DNA of 64,000 bases from contig NZ_JBISCC010000127.1 of the NCBI RefSeq assembly GCF_044385915.1, positions 186,001 through 250,000 of the forward strand. Direction: 5' to 3'. Under the pieces are notes generated by a model. It made no database searches and was not told the origin of the DNA. It saw only the letters and a list, made by a program, of their open reading frames with translations. The first letter of the stretch is position 1. Each line of letters starts with the position of its first letter. A program made the translations under genes and the position numbers. Source of the stretch: Thalassobellus citreus (GTDB taxonomy: Bacteria > Bacteroidota > Bacteroidia > Flavobacteriales > Flavobacteriaceae). This document shows, one piece after another, positions 9,090 to 18,277 of the stretch.

Positions 9090-9992
9090 ATGAAATGGAA
9101 AGGTAAAAGACAGAGTTCTAATGTTGAAGACCGTAGAGGACAAAGAAGCAGTTCTGGTCAAGGAATTGGCGGGTTTAATCCTATGTTATTAGGGCCATTG
9201 ATTAAAATCCTTTTTTCAAAAGTAGGACTGTATATTGCAGGGGCCTTTTTGGTGATATCTTTAATAATGGGTAAAAACCCATTGTCTTTAATTAGTACTT
9301 TACTAAGTGGTGGGGCAGTACAAACCGAATCTTCAGCACCATATACTGCAAGTGCAAAAGATCAAGAATTAGCAGATTTTAGCGCGACAATTTTAGCAAA
9401 TACAGAAGATGTATGGAATAAGCTTTTAGATAATTACAGAGAACCAACATTGGTGCTTTTTACAGGTTCAGTGTCTTCTGCTTGTGGTTCAGCATCTAGT
9501 GCTACTGGTCCTTTTTATTGTCCAGGCGATGAGAAATTATATTTAGATTTAAGCTTTTTTGATGATATGGAACGTCGTATGAACGCCCCAGGAGATTTTG
9601 CTCAGGCTTATGTAATTGCTCACGAAGTTGGTCATCATATTCAAAGAATTATGGGTATTTCTGAAAAAATGCAACGTTTAAGAGGGCAACTTAGTCAGAA
9701 AGAATATAATAAATATTCAGTTAGAGTTGAGCTTCAAGCCGATTTTTTAGCAGGTGTTTGGGCGCATCATTCGCAAACTATGACTCGCATGATGGAAACA
9801 GGCGATCTTGAAGAAGCTTTAAATGCTGCCAATGCTATTGGAGACGATCGATTACAAAAACAATCAACAGGAAGAGTGGTTCCAGATTCATTTACGCATG
9901 GAACTTCTGCACAACGTATGAGATGGTTTAAAAAAGGATTTGAAACGGGCGATTTATCGCAAGGAGATACATTTAATGCTACGTCATTATAG
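9090..9992 (+). CDS. ypfJ: YpfJ-type predicted neutral zinc metallopeptidase
   Basis: This is a 300-residue protein of the YpfJ / KPN_02809 family (Pfam Zn_peptidase). The N-terminus is basic (MKWKGKRQSS), followed by one membrane helix at about residues 38-62. The outer domain has a disulfide-like Cys pair around SACGSA and FYCPGD and the zincin motif HEVGHH (H178, E179, H182), then VELQADFLAG with a likely third ligand Glu. Length and motif order match the family. The biological role is not established. It is transcribed alone and ends at a bidirectional terminator. Confidence 0.9.
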   Translation: MKWKGKRQSSNVEDRRGQRSSSGQGIGGFNPMLLGPLIKILFSKVGLYIAGAFLVISLIMGKNPLSLISTLLSGGAVQTESSAPYTASAKDQELADFSATILANTEDVWNKLLDNYREPTLVLFTGSVSSACGSASSATGPFYCPGDEKLYLDLSFFDDMERRMNAPGDFAQAYVIAHEVGHHIQRIMGISEKMQRLRGQLSQKEYNKYSVRVELQADFLAGVWAHHSQTMTRMMETGDLEEALNAANAIGDDRLQKQSTGRVVPDSFTHGTSAQRMRWFKKGFETGDLSQGDTFNATSL

Positions 9993-10013
9993 TATATATA
10001 TCTTTTAAAAGAA

Positions 10014-10050
10014 TTAAAAAAACCGCTACTTTTTAAGTGAGCGGTTTTTT
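10014..10050. terminator. Bidirectional terminator between convergent genes
   Basis: AAAAAACCGCT pairs with AGCGGTTTTTT, with an extended ACTT/AAGT inner stem. A-tract and T-tract flanks let it serve both the zinc-peptidase gene and the convergent histidine kinase gene. Confidence 0.88.
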
Positions 10051-10055
10051 AATTT

Positions 10056-12278
10056 TTATACTTTCAACGAATATTTCACAAGTAAATTATGAAGCTTTTT
10101 AATTTCTATAGGTTTAGAAATAAAATCGTCTATTCCAGAATTTACAGCTTCTTTTCTATCATCGGCATATGCGCTTGCTGAAACTGCTATAATGGGTATA
10201 GGATTGGTTTTGTACTTCTTAGTTTTCTTAATGATTCTCGTGGCTTCTAGTCCGTCTAAAATAGGCATTTGAATGTCCATAAAAATCATACTATAATTAT
10301 TTTCTTTAAAACAATCAATAGCTTCTAAGCCATTATTTGCATAATCAATATTTAAATTGAAATTCTTAAGCATGAGTCCTAAAACTTTTTGATTCATGGT
10401 GTTGTCATCAACAATTAAAACATTTATACTTTCACCAAGCTTTGGAGAATTACCAATTAAAAAATCATTATTTGTTATTTCTAAATCTTTGCTAGCGCGC
10501 TTTAAAGTTAAAGTAAAGTAGAAACAGGTACCCTCTCCTTTTTTTGTTTTCAGCTTAAGTTCTCCACCCATTAACTGTGCTATATCACTAGATATTGTTA
10601 AGCCTAAGCCAGTGCCACCAAATTTTCGAGTGGTAGATAAATCTTCTTGCTCAAATGCTTGAAATATTTTTGTAGCCTTATTTTTGTCTATGCCAGGACC
10701 AGTATCTTTAACAGAAAATAAGAGTGTGTCATGTGTTTCGTTTAGCTTTTCTTGTTTAATACTTAATTTTACAAAACCTGTTTCTGTAAATTTTATAGCG
10801 TTATTAAGTAAATTAATGATGATTTGGTTAATTCTTATAGAATCTCCATATAATAGTTTGGAGGCTTCATTTGTTTTATTGTAATCATAAAAAAGATCAA
10901 GACCTTTTTCTTTAGCTTGAAATTTGAAAATTTTTGTAAGTTTATTTAAATCTTCATTTAAATGAATAACACGATTTTCTAAATCCATTTTACCTGCCGA
11001 TATCTTAGAATAATCTAAAATCAAGTTTATTAAACCTAATAAATGGCTTGAAGAATAATCGGCTATTTCAAGTAGTTTTATTTGTTTCTCACTAAGGTTT
11101 GTTTGATTAAGTAGGTTTACAACACCAATAATACCATTTAAAGGTGTTCTAATTTCATGACTCATATTGGCTAAGAAACTAGATTTATAAGCTGTTGTTC
11201 TTTCTAGTTCTTCAATGGTGAGCTTTAAATCATCTATGTTTTCTAAAAGATTTTCTTTTAATAAGCCGTAAGCTTTATATAAAAAATCTACTTCTAAAAT
11301 ATTAGAGGTCTCTTTATTAGTGTCATATTCTTTAAAATCTGATTCAATAAATTTATGCATTGAAGCTTGCAAACGTTTTAAATCTCTTGTTAAAAATTGT
11401 GATAAATAGAGGATTAATAAAATAATTAAACCTAATATAAATACTAATGAAATTTGAACATATTTAGCAATGTCATTATTTTTATTTATAACGGCTTTTT
11501 GAGTAATGCTTTCAATTAAATTAAGCTTTTCATTAATAGATTTAGTCGTATTAAAAATCTTGCTGTATAACCCATTCTGCTTATTACTTATTTTAAATTT
11601 AAGATTAGCAACTGAATTAAATAGTGCTTTATAGTCATTTAAAAGTTGAATTGTTCTTGGGGTGTTTTGGTATTTAGATATGAGTTGAGAATTTAAATGA
11701 TTGAATTTATTGATGTAAATAGAATCTTGTCGTAATAAAAAATCTTTTTCATGACGTCTCAATTGAAGAATTTGCTTTTTTTCAATGAGATTAGAAAATT
11801 CAATTTTATGAGCTACATTTCTCATTTTACCAATTTCGCCATAATCTCTATGTCCTAATTTATAGCTAGTAGATTTAAGCAACTTTGAAAGTGTATCAAG
11901 TTTAGCAAAGCTATTTTTAGAATTATTAATTAACGTTGAGTTTAAATTAATGTTATTTAATTGAAGTTTTTCGAATGTTTTGTTTAATTCTTTTTCTTGA
12001 TCGAGAAGGTTTTTTATGTACGAATCTATGTTTTCTTCTTTTTTCGTAACATAAAATTGTGGGTTTTTATAACCATAAATTAGGAATGATTGGAAATTTT
12101 TACTGTTATTAGAAAAATTAGATTTTAAATCTCTAATATGATTAGTGATTTTTTGTAAATCTTTGCTTTTGGAATTGAAGTAGTTATAACCTATAAATAA
12201 CAATAAGGTTATTGATATAATAGATAAAAACGATAAAATAATTTTAAATCTGTAGGATTTATAGAGTCTAACAAGCAT
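10056..12278 (-). CDS. Hybrid sensor histidine kinase / response regulator
   Basis: This is a 740-residue membrane signalling protein. A membrane helix at residues 12-33 and another at about 274-296 enclose a long helical sensor region. That region contains RRHEKDFLLR, a phrase typical of helical-bundle sensor domains. The kinase core follows: HisKA with SHEIRTPLNG (phospho-His H374), an HATPase domain with the N-box LLNNAIKFT, then DTGPGI and GGTGLGL. A C-terminal receiver has DD after LIV and MDIQMPILDG with phospho-acceptor D668. There is no output domain, so it must signal through another protein. No partner regulator is adjacent and the signal is unknown. Confidence 0.92.
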   Translation of the reverse strand: MLVRLYKSYRFKIILSFLSIISITLLLFIGYNYFNSKSKDLQKITNHIRDLKSNFSNNSKNFQSFLIYGYKNPQFYVTKKEENIDSYIKNLLDQEKELNKTFEKLQLNNINLNSTLINNSKNSFAKLDTLSKLLKSTSYKLGHRDYGEIGKMRNVAHKIEFSNLIEKKQILQLRRHEKDFLLRQDSIYINKFNHLNSQLISKYQNTPRTIQLLNDYKALFNSVANLKFKISNKQNGLYSKIFNTTKSINEKLNLIESITQKAVINKNNDIAKYVQISLVFILGLIILLILYLSQFLTRDLKRLQASMHKFIESDFKEYDTNKETSNILEVDFLYKAYGLLKENLLENIDDLKLTIEELERTTAYKSSFLANMSHEIRTPLNGIIGVVNLLNQTNLSEKQIKLLEIADYSSSHLLGLINLILDYSKISAGKMDLENRVIHLNEDLNKLTKIFKFQAKEKGLDLFYDYNKTNEASKLLYGDSIRINQIIINLLNNAIKFTETGFVKLSIKQEKLNETHDTLLFSVKDTGPGIDKNKATKIFQAFEQEDLSTTRKFGGTGLGLTISSDIAQLMGGELKLKTKKGEGTCFYFTLTLKRASKDLEITNNDFLIGNSPKLGESINVLIVDDNTMNQKVLGLMLKNFNLNIDYANNGLEAIDCFKENNYSMIFMDIQMPILDGLEATRIIKKTKKYKTNPIPIIAVSASAYADDRKEAVNSGIDDFISKPIEIKKLHNLLVKYSLKV

Positions 12279-12344
12279 TTTTGGGGCGATTTTATATAAA
12301 AATATATAAACCTTAAGACTCCAGTGTTACATAATTGTTAAAAC

Positions 12345-12380
12345 AAAAAACCCGCTAACTTTAATAGTTGCGGGTTTTTT
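12345..12380. terminator. Terminator downstream of rng
   Basis: AAAAAACCCGC pairs with GCGGGTTTTTT, with inner AACT/AGTT. It lies directly after the rng stop and before the next minus-strand gene, so it should end rng transcription. The A/T flanks make it symmetric. Confidence 0.85.
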
Positions 12381-12382
12381 AA

Positions 12383-13930
12383 TTATTTAATTTGATTACC
12401 ATCTTTGTCGAAAAAATGATATTCTAAGTACGTGTAAGCGTCTCTTGGTAATATTTTAACCCATTTTTTGTGTTCTAAAAACCATTTAGAACGTATAGAT
12501 GGAAAGCCTTTTGTTAGGAAGGCTGCTATAAAAGGATGTGTGTTTAAAGTCAGCTTTTTATAGTCTTTTTTTAATAGTTGGTCAAGATCGTGTGTAATTT
12601 TTTGCACAATTCCTATTGGTGCTTCAACCTCAGAGCCATTAATAATCACATCAGGATTTTCCTCGCGTGTTTTAATGTTCATTTCTGGGCGAACACGTTG
12701 TCTTGTTATTTGTATCAATCCAAATTTACTTGGAGGTAATATTTTGTGTTTGGCTCTGTCATCTTTCATTTCATCACGAAGATGATTGAAAAGTTTTTGC
12801 CTGTTTTCGGCATTAGTCATATCGATAAAATCTACCACAATAATACCGCCCATATCACGCAAACGTAATTGACGAGCCATTTCGGTAGCTGCTATTAAAT
12901 TAACTTCTAATGCTGTATCCTCTTGACTGTTGGCTTTATTAGATCTATTACCGCTGTTTACATCTATAACGTGTAGTGCTTCAGTGTGTTCTATTACTAG
13001 ATACGCACCTTTTGCCATAGAAACGGTTTTGCCGAACGAGGTTTTAATTTGTCTTTCAATCCCAAATTTTTCAAAAACGGGGATTTTAGACTGATACAAT
13101 TTAACTATTGATTCTTTTTTTGGTGCAATTTCTTGCAAATAATCTTTAATTTGAATGTAAAGCTCTTCATCATCAACAGTAATTCCTGTAAAGGTATCGT
13201 TGAATATATCTCGTAAAATTGACGAGGCTTTATTCATTTCTCCTAATACTTTACTAGGATGATGTGCTTTGTGTAGCTTTTTACACATTGCCGTCCAACG
13301 ACTAAGCAAATTTTGTAAATCTTTATCTAGCTCTGCTACTTTTTTGCCTTTTGCTACCGTACGAACAATAATACCAAAACCTTGCGGTGTGATACTTTTT
13401 ACCAATCGTTTTAATCTATCTTTTTCTTCTCTGTCTTCTATTTTTTGAGAAATAGAAATACGATTAGAAAAAGGAACTAAAACAATATATCTACCGGCAA
13501 TAGAAAGCTCTGAGCTTATTCTAGGGCCTTTTGTAGAAATTGGTTCTTTTACTATTTGTACTAATAGCGATTGATTTGATTTTAAGACATCAGAAATCTT
13601 TCCGTCTTTATCAATATCTTTTTCAAATGGGAAATTTTTTAAAGAAAAATCTTTTAGTTTACCTGCGCTTACACTTTTTGTGAACTTTAAAAGAGAAGGA
13701 AGTTTTGGTCCTAAATCATGATAATGCAAAAAAGCATCTTTTTCATAACCTACATTTACAAATGCAGCATTTAAACCAGGAACAGCTTTTCTTATTTTGG
13801 CTATAAACACATCACCAACCGAAAAGTTATTCACTCCTTCATCTTTCTGTAATTCAATAAGTTTTCCATCTTTTAATAAGGCAAAATCAACTTCTTCGGA
13901 ACTAGATCTAATGATCAATTCTTTATCCAT
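12383..13930 (-). CDS. rng: Ribonuclease G/E family endoribonuclease
   Basis: This 515-residue endoribonuclease cuts single-stranded AU-rich RNA and acts in rRNA maturation and mRNA decay. It has the N-terminal S1 domain (VGDVFIAKIRKAVPGLNAAFVNVG and DAFLHYHDL), then the 5'-sensor region. The DNase I-like catalytic part shows DVNSGNR and MGGIIVVDFIDM, with the metal-binding Asp residues and a final HPFIAAFLTKG domain. Length is that of RNase G, without the long disordered tail of RNase E. Upstream on the same strand lie the tiny basic protein and HU. Confidence 0.94.
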   Translation of the reverse strand: MDKELIIRSSSEEVDFALLKDGKLIELQKDEGVNNFSVGDVFIAKIRKAVPGLNAAFVNVGYEKDAFLHYHDLGPKLPSLLKFTKSVSAGKLKDFSLKNFPFEKDIDKDGKISDVLKSNQSLLVQIVKEPISTKGPRISSELSIAGRYIVLVPFSNRISISQKIEDREEKDRLKRLVKSITPQGFGIIVRTVAKGKKVAELDKDLQNLLSRWTAMCKKLHKAHHPSKVLGEMNKASSILRDIFNDTFTGITVDDEELYIQIKDYLQEIAPKKESIVKLYQSKIPVFEKFGIERQIKTSFGKTVSMAKGAYLVIEHTEALHVIDVNSGNRSNKANSQEDTALEVNLIAATEMARQLRLRDMGGIIVVDFIDMTNAENRQKLFNHLRDEMKDDRAKHKILPPSKFGLIQITRQRVRPEMNIKTREENPDVIINGSEVEAPIGIVQKITHDLDQLLKKDYKKLTLNTHPFIAAFLTKGFPSIRSKWFLEHKKWVKILPRDAYTYLEYHFFDKDGNQIK

Positions 13931-14163
13931 TTAGTTAATTTTTATCCATACTTTCTAGTTCACAGTATTAGGTTACTAAAAATTGTAACTAATAACTGTT
14001 CACTGAACTGTACAGATGGATTATACATTATTTATCTATTAACTAATTTTTAATTAATAGATTTCACAGGATTTTTTTAAATCCGTGGAGTTCAAAAAGC
14101 ACTAATAAAAGTGTGAAATTTTTGATGAACTCATTTCAAAGAACGTTTTGTTTTTTAAACCAA
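13931..14163. other. Spacer upstream of rng, presumed promoter region
   Basis: A 233-base AT-rich gap between the rng start and the small basic protein's terminator. It must hold the rng promoter. I see no clear TAnnTTTG box, RNA gene or reading frame in it. Confidence 0.4.
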
Positions 14164-14190
14164 AAAAAGTAGTTAGATTAACTACTTTTT
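14164..14190 (-). terminator. Terminator after the small basic protein gene
   Basis: A perfect 12-base stem, AAAAAGTAGTTA with TAACTACTTTTT, and a 3-base loop. Read on the minus strand it follows the stop of the 30-residue protein by 5 bases and runs into T residues. Confidence 0.88.
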
Positions 14191-14195
14191 GAGGT

Positions 14196-14288
14196 TTATT
14201 TTTTCTTCTTGTGACGGTTAGCACGTCTACGTTTTTTACGCTTATGCGTTGCTACCTTATGTCTCTTACGTTTTTTACCACTTGGCAT
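14196..14288 (-). CDS. Thirty-residue, extremely basic protein (ribosome-associated?)
   Basis: An open frame codes for 30 residues beginning MPSGKKRKRHKVATHKRKK and ending RRRANRHKKKK. About two thirds of the residues are Lys, Arg or His and there are no acidic residues. It is a real gene by context: it fills the gap between HU and rng, has its own strong terminator 5 bases after the stop, and has clean codon structure. I recall near-identical short proteins beside rng in other Flavobacteriaceae. Such composition fits RNA or ribosome binding. It does not match the THX ribosomal-protein pattern I know. Its function is not established here. Confidence 0.75.
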   Translation of the reverse strand: MPSGKKRKRHKVATHKRKKRRRANRHKKKK

Positions 14289-14328
14289 ACATTGGAGTTT
14301 TTTAAATTAATAATTTATTTTAATGTTT

Positions 14329-14619
14329 TTACTTAACGTCTACATTTGTTTTAACGCCTTCAACAAAAACTTTTGCTGGCTTAAATGCAGGAATATTATG
14401 AGCAGGTATTTTTATTGTGGTATTTTTAGAAATGTTTCTACCAGTTTTTTCAGCTCTAGTTTTAATAATAAAGCTTCCAAAACCTCTTAGGTAAACATTA
14501 TCACCACCTTCTAAAGAAGTTTTCACTTCTTCCATAAATGTTTCAACAGTTGCTTGAACATCACCTTTTTCAATTCCTAATTTATCAGAAATCTTCGCTA
14601 CTAAATCCGCCTTCGTCAT
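14329..14619 (-). CDS. HU family DNA-binding protein
   Basis: This 96-residue histone-like protein bends and compacts DNA as a dimer. The full fold is visible: helices MTKADLVAKISDKLG and VQATVETFMEEVKTSLEGG, then the beta arm starting YLRGFGSFIIKTRAEKTGRN, with the DNA-intercalating Pro in IKIPAHNIPAFKP. Length is typical. It lies 40 bases upstream of the small basic protein on the same strand and is divergent from mutY. Whether it is HU or an IHF-like paralogue cannot be told from the sequence. Confidence 0.95.
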   Translation of the reverse strand: MTKADLVAKISDKLGIEKGDVQATVETFMEEVKTSLEGGDNVYLRGFGSFIIKTRAEKTGRNISKNTTIKIPAHNIPAFKPAKVFVEGVKTNVDVK

Positions 14620-14730
14620 TTTAATATTTTATTTTTATGTTACTATCTATAATTTAAAGGGATGCAAATATAGGAATTAAATATTCAATATTTCAAACCT
14701 AATTCATTAAAATTTAAGATTATAAACGTT

Positions 14731-14738
14731 TATTTTTG
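14731..14738 (+). promoter_or_regulatory. Bacteroidota -7 box (TATTTTTG) for mutY
   Basis: It matches TAnnTTTG and lies 22-29 bases upstream of the ATG at 14760. No clear -33 TTG is seen at the expected spacing. The TTG codon inside the box would otherwise be read as a start, so the box argues for the downstream ATG. Confidence 0.45.
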
Positions 14739-14759
14739 TTCGCTCTATTTATTCAATTA

Positions 14760-15800
14760 ATGATATTTTCAAAAACACTAATAAATTGGTATTCAGTCAA
14801 TAAGCGAATCTTGCCGTGGAGGCAAACTAATAATCCTTATTACATTTGGTTATCAGAAATTATTTTACAGCAAACACAAGTGAAACAAGGCTTACCATAT
14901 TATGAAGCTTTTGTTACTAATTACCCCACTGTTTTTGATCTTGCCGCTGCCAACGAAAGTGATGTTTTAAAACTTTGGCAAGGACTTGGGTATTATTCTC
15001 GTGCTAGAAATTTACATGCTAGTGCTAAATATGTTGCCAATGATTTAAACGGAATATTTCCTGATAATTATAAAGACTTATTAAAGTTAAAAGGTGTTGG
15101 AGATTATACAGCAAGTGCCATTGCTTCTATTTGTTTTAATGAAGCTACTGCAGTAGTTGATGGTAATGTTTATAGAGTACTAGCGCGTTATTTTGGAATT
15201 GATACACCTATTAATTCATCAAAAGGTTCTAAAGAGTTTAAGCAATTGGCTCAGGAATTAATTGATGAAAAAAATCCAGCAGAGTTTAATCAAGCTATTA
15301 TGGAGTTTGGTGCTACGCAATGTAAGCCTCAAAGTCCAGATTGTTCTGTTTGTCCGTTTCAAAATGGTTGCATTGCTTTTAATAAAAATAAGATTAGTGA
15401 TTTGCCTGTTAAAATTAAATCCGCGAAAGCGAAAAAGAAACATTTCAATTTTTTAGTTTTTATTTCTAAGGATGAAAAAACTATTCTTGAGAAGCGAGAA
15501 GGCAAAGGTATTTGGCAAAATTTATATCAGTTTCCGTTGGTTGAAACAGAAAAAGAAGTAAATGCTACATTATTAAAACCTTTAATTGTTCAACATGATT
15601 TACAAAGTAATACATCTTTTGAATTAGTACTATATAATAAGGACGCAATTATTCATAAATTATCGCATCAGCATTTGTATACTAAATTTTGGATTATTAA
15701 TGTAGAAGAAATTAAGCAAGAAGGTGTGTTAATTGATGAAATTCATAATTACCCAGTACCAATATTAATTGGTAATTTTATAGAAAGTTTTAATTTTTAG
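14760..15800 (+). CDS. mutY: A/G-specific adenine glycosylase
   Basis: This 346-residue repair enzyme removes adenine mispaired with 8-oxoguanine. The order is: catalytic Glu in LSEIILQQTQV, helix-hairpin-helix LKGVGDYTASAIASI with catalytic Asp in VVDGNVYRVLAR, and the 4Fe-4S loop CKPQSPDCSVCPFQNGC. A C-terminal NUDIX-like domain with FLVFISKDEKTILEKREGKGIWQNLYQFPLVE recognises 8-oxoG. The start is ATG at 14760 (MIFSKTL). An in-frame TTG at 14736 overlaps a promoter box and is rejected. It is followed by ssb, gldE and gldD, an order I know from gliding flavobacteria. Confidence 0.95.
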   Translation: MIFSKTLINWYSVNKRILPWRQTNNPYYIWLSEIILQQTQVKQGLPYYEAFVTNYPTVFDLAAANESDVLKLWQGLGYYSRARNLHASAKYVANDLNGIFPDNYKDLLKLKGVGDYTASAIASICFNEATAVVDGNVYRVLARYFGIDTPINSSKGSKEFKQLAQELIDEKNPAEFNQAIMEFGATQCKPQSPDCSVCPFQNGCIAFNKNKISDLPVKIKSAKAKKKHFNFLVFISKDEKTILEKREGKGIWQNLYQFPLVETEKEVNATLLKPLIVQHDLQSNTSFELVLYNKDAIIHKLSHQHLYTKFWIINVEEIKQEGVLIDEIHNYPVPILIGNFIESFNF

Positions 15801-15891
15801 AATAGATTAGTTGCAAATCACTTTTTTTTATTAATTTTAAACAAATGGAAAGCAATTCTTTACTTTTGCTGTCTTTAAAAAAATAAAAGTT

Positions 15892-16338
15892 ATGTCTGGA
15901 ACATTAAATAAGGTGATGCTAATTGGGCATTTGGGTGATGAAGTGAAAATGCATTATTTTGAAGGTGGTGGTTGTGTTGGGCGCTTCCCTTTGGCAACAA
16001 ATGAAACCTACGTAAGCAAGCAAACTAATGAGCGAGTTTCAAATACCGAATGGCATAATATTGTAGTTAGAAATAAAGGAGCCGAAATTTGTGAAAAGTA
16101 TTTAAGTAAAGGCGATAAGGTTTATATTGAAGGACGCTTAAAAACTAGAAAATGGCAAGATGATAAAGGTGCCGATAGATATTCTACCGAAATTCAATGT
16201 ACAGATTTTACCTTTCTATCAACTAAAAAAGAAAGTGAAAATAATGCTTCTACTGCTCCAGTAGCTCAAAAACCTGCTGCTAACCAACAGGCAAGTAGCG
16301 AACCTGCTGCAGAAGAAAATGATGATCTTCCATTTTAA
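15892..16338 (+). CDS. ssb: Single-stranded DNA-binding protein
   Basis: This 148-residue protein protects single-stranded DNA in replication and repair. It has an N-terminal OB fold, residues 1 to about 110 (NKVMLIGHLGDEVKM, TEWHNIVVRNKGAEICEKYLSKGDKVYIEGRL). A disordered Gln/Ala/Pro linker leads to the acidic tip ENDDLPF, which recruits partner proteins. A TACTTTTG box at 15861-15868 is a possible -7 element. It sits between mutY and gldE. Confidence 0.95.
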   Translation: MSGTLNKVMLIGHLGDEVKMHYFEGGGCVGRFPLATNETYVSKQTNERVSNTEWHNIVVRNKGAEICEKYLSKGDKVYIEGRLKTRKWQDDKGADRYSTEIQCTDFTFLSTKKESENNASTAPVAQKPAANQQASSEPAAEENDDLPF

Positions 16339-16343
16339 TAATA

Positions 16344-16364
16344 TGTTCGATGTTGTATCGAACA
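16344..16364. other. Perfect hairpin between ssb and gldE
   Basis: TGTTCGAT-GTTGT-ATCGAACA is an 8-base inverted repeat six bases after the ssb stop. It lacks a T-tract, so it may be an mRNA-processing or stability hairpin rather than a terminator. Confidence 0.55.
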
Positions 16365-16391
16365 CCTTATGTTTAACTAAACCTATAGTAA

Positions 16392-17696
16392 TTGGATCCT
16401 GACCCCGCGAGTTTTAAACCTTTTTTATTAGCAATTGATTTTTCATTTGCATTTGGCTATGTGTTATTATTTATACTTTTAGCATGTTCTGCACTTATTT
16501 CTGGAGCTGAAGTAGCTCTTTTTTCGCTTTCAAAAACAGATATTGAAGCTGGTTTAGAAGCAAAATCAAAACGCATTCAAATTATTTCAAAATTATTAGA
16601 ACGCCCTAAAAAATTATTAGCCACTATTTTGGTTGCTAATAACTTTATAAACATTGCTATCGTAATTTTGTTTGCGTATTTGGGTAGTGTTTTATTTGAA
16701 TCTATAGAAAACCCTATTTTTCAATTTACTTTAGAAGTTATAATTGTTACTTTTTTAATTTTACTTTTTGGAGAAATTTTGCCAAAAATTTATGCGAGTA
16801 GAAACAATTTAAAGTTTGCTGGTTTTATGGCATATCCTTTAAAGATTTTAGATGTTTTGTTGTCGCCTCTAAGTATGCCTATGCAAAATGTTACGTTGGC
16901 TATACATAAGAAATTAGGGAAGCAAAAGTCTAATTTAAGTGTCGATCAATTATCTCAGGCGCTAGAATTAACAAGCGAAGAAGATACAACAAAAGAAGAG
17001 CATAAGATTTTGCAAGGTATTGTGTCTTTTGGTAATACGGATACAAAGCAGGTTATGCGACCTAGAATAGATATTTTTGCGCTTAATATTGAACAAAAAT
17101 ATGCCGATATAATGCCAGAAATAATTGCTAATGGCTATTCTAGAATTCCTGTTTATAAAGACAATATAGATACTATTCAAGGGATTCTTTATGTAAAAGA
17201 CCTGCTACCTTACATAGATAGAAAACAGTTTGATTGGATAAGTTTAATACGAGAACCTTTTTTTGTGCCAGAGAATAAAAAATTAGATGATTTAATGGCA
17301 GAGTTTCAAGAAAAGAAAGTGCATTTAGCAGTCGTAGTTGATGAATATGGAGGAACTTCTGGTTTAATTTCTTTAGAAGATATTATTGAAGAAATTGTAG
17401 GAGATATTAGTGATGAGTTTGATGATGAAGATTTAATGTATTCTAAATTAGATGACAATAATTATGTGTTTGAAGGAAAGACAGCTTTAAAAGATTTTTA
17501 TAAAATTATAAAAGAAGAAGATGTTTCTGTTTTTGAAGAAAATAAAGGTGAAGCAGAAACGATAGCAGGTTTTGTTCTTGAGATTTCAGGAAGCTTCCCT
17601 AAGCTAAATAGTAAAATAAATTTTAAAAATTACGTTTTTACTATCGAAGCTTTAGATAAAAAACGTATTAAATTAGTAAAATTTACAATAACATAA
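16392..17696 (+). CDS. gldE: Gliding motility protein GldE (CNNM/CBS/CorC-type membrane protein)
   Basis: This 434-residue integral membrane protein is associated with gliding and type IX secretion in flavobacteria. Three to four helices in the CNNM (DUF21) domain (about residues 14-190) are followed by a CBS pair with MRPRIDIFAL, YSRIPVYKDNID, GILYVKDLL and VVVDEYGGTSGLISLEDIIEEIVGDI. The C-terminal CorC_HlyC domain ends KRIKLVKF. The start is TTG at 16392: no ATG occurs before the first membrane helix, and the beginning DPDPASF fits this family. It overlaps gldD by one base (TAATG), so the two are translationally coupled. The molecular role is unproven. Confidence 0.92.
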   Translation: MDPDPASFKPFLLAIDFSFAFGYVLLFILLACSALISGAEVALFSLSKTDIEAGLEAKSKRIQIISKLLERPKKLLATILVANNFINIAIVILFAYLGSVLFESIENPIFQFTLEVIIVTFLILLFGEILPKIYASRNNLKFAGFMAYPLKILDVLLSPLSMPMQNVTLAIHKKLGKQKSNLSVDQLSQALELTSEEDTTKEEHKILQGIVSFGNTDTKQVMRPRIDIFALNIEQKYADIMPEIIANGYSRIPVYKDNIDTIQGILYVKDLLPYIDRKQFDWISLIREPFFVPENKKLDDLMAEFQEKKVHLAVVVDEYGGTSGLISLEDIIEEIVGDISDEFDDEDLMYSKLDDNNYVFEGKTALKDFYKIIKEEDVSVFEENKGEAETIAGFVLEISGSFPKLNSKINFKNYVFTIEALDKKRIKLVKFTIT

Positions 17697-18277
17697 TGAT
17701 TAAGAATTTTTGTATTTTATTGATTATTGTATCCTTTTTTTCTTGTGAAGAAGATTATATGCCAAAGCCCAAAGCTTTTTTACGGTTAGATTATCCGCAA
17801 GCAAAATATGTTGAAGATAATTTAGAGTTGCCTTTTACTTTTGAAACTAATTTATTGGCAACAAAAATAAGTTCTAAGCAGGTTAAAGTGGCAACAGGAG
17901 GTTATGGTTTAAATATTGAATATCCGTTGCTTAAAGCAACTTTGTTTTTAACCTATAAACCTATAGGAAGTAATAATAGAAATTTAAGAAACTATATTAG
18001 GGATGCTCAAAATTTTACACAAAAGCATATGATTAAGGCTGATGAAATACCTGTATTTCCTTATAAAAATAAAGAACGAAAAGTTTATGGACAGTTTTCG
18101 CAAGTAATAGGAGATGTAGCGTCACCAGCTCAATTTTATGTAACAGATAGCGTGAGTCATTTTGTTACAGGGTCTTTGTATTTTAATGTGAAAACTAAAT
18201 ACGATTCTATTTTTCCAGCAACAAACTACTTAGAGAAAGATATACAACATATTATGGAGACCATAAAATGGAAATAA
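17696..18277 (+). CDS. gldD: Gliding motility lipoprotein GldD
   Basis: This 193-residue lipoprotein is needed for gliding and T9SS function in flavobacteria. It has a lipoprotein signal with the Cys in FFSCEEDYMPKP (Cys17) and the family phrases KPKAFLRLDYPQAKY and GQFSQVIGDVASPAQFYVTDS. Length and the preceding gldE identify it. The gene ends with a strong bidirectional terminator. I can see no enzymatic motif. Confidence 0.93.
   Translation: MIKNFCILLIIVSFFSCEEDYMPKPKAFLRLDYPQAKYVEDNLELPFTFETNLLATKISSKQVKVATGGYGLNIEYPLLKATLFLTYKPIGSNNRNLRNYIRDAQNFTQKHMIKADEIPVFPYKNKERKVYGQFSQVIGDVASPAQFYVTDSVSHFVTGSLYFNVKTKYDSIFPATNYLEKDIQHIMETIKWK

Noticed and set aside
14736..14762. TTG start for mutY
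   Set aside because: The TTG is the end of a TAnnTTTG promoter box, and the ATG at 14760 gives the normal MutY beginning.
16392..16394. TTG start of gldE as an annotation error
   Set aside because: No ATG occurs before the first membrane helix. An upstream ATG at 16369 runs into a stop at once, so TTG is the best start.
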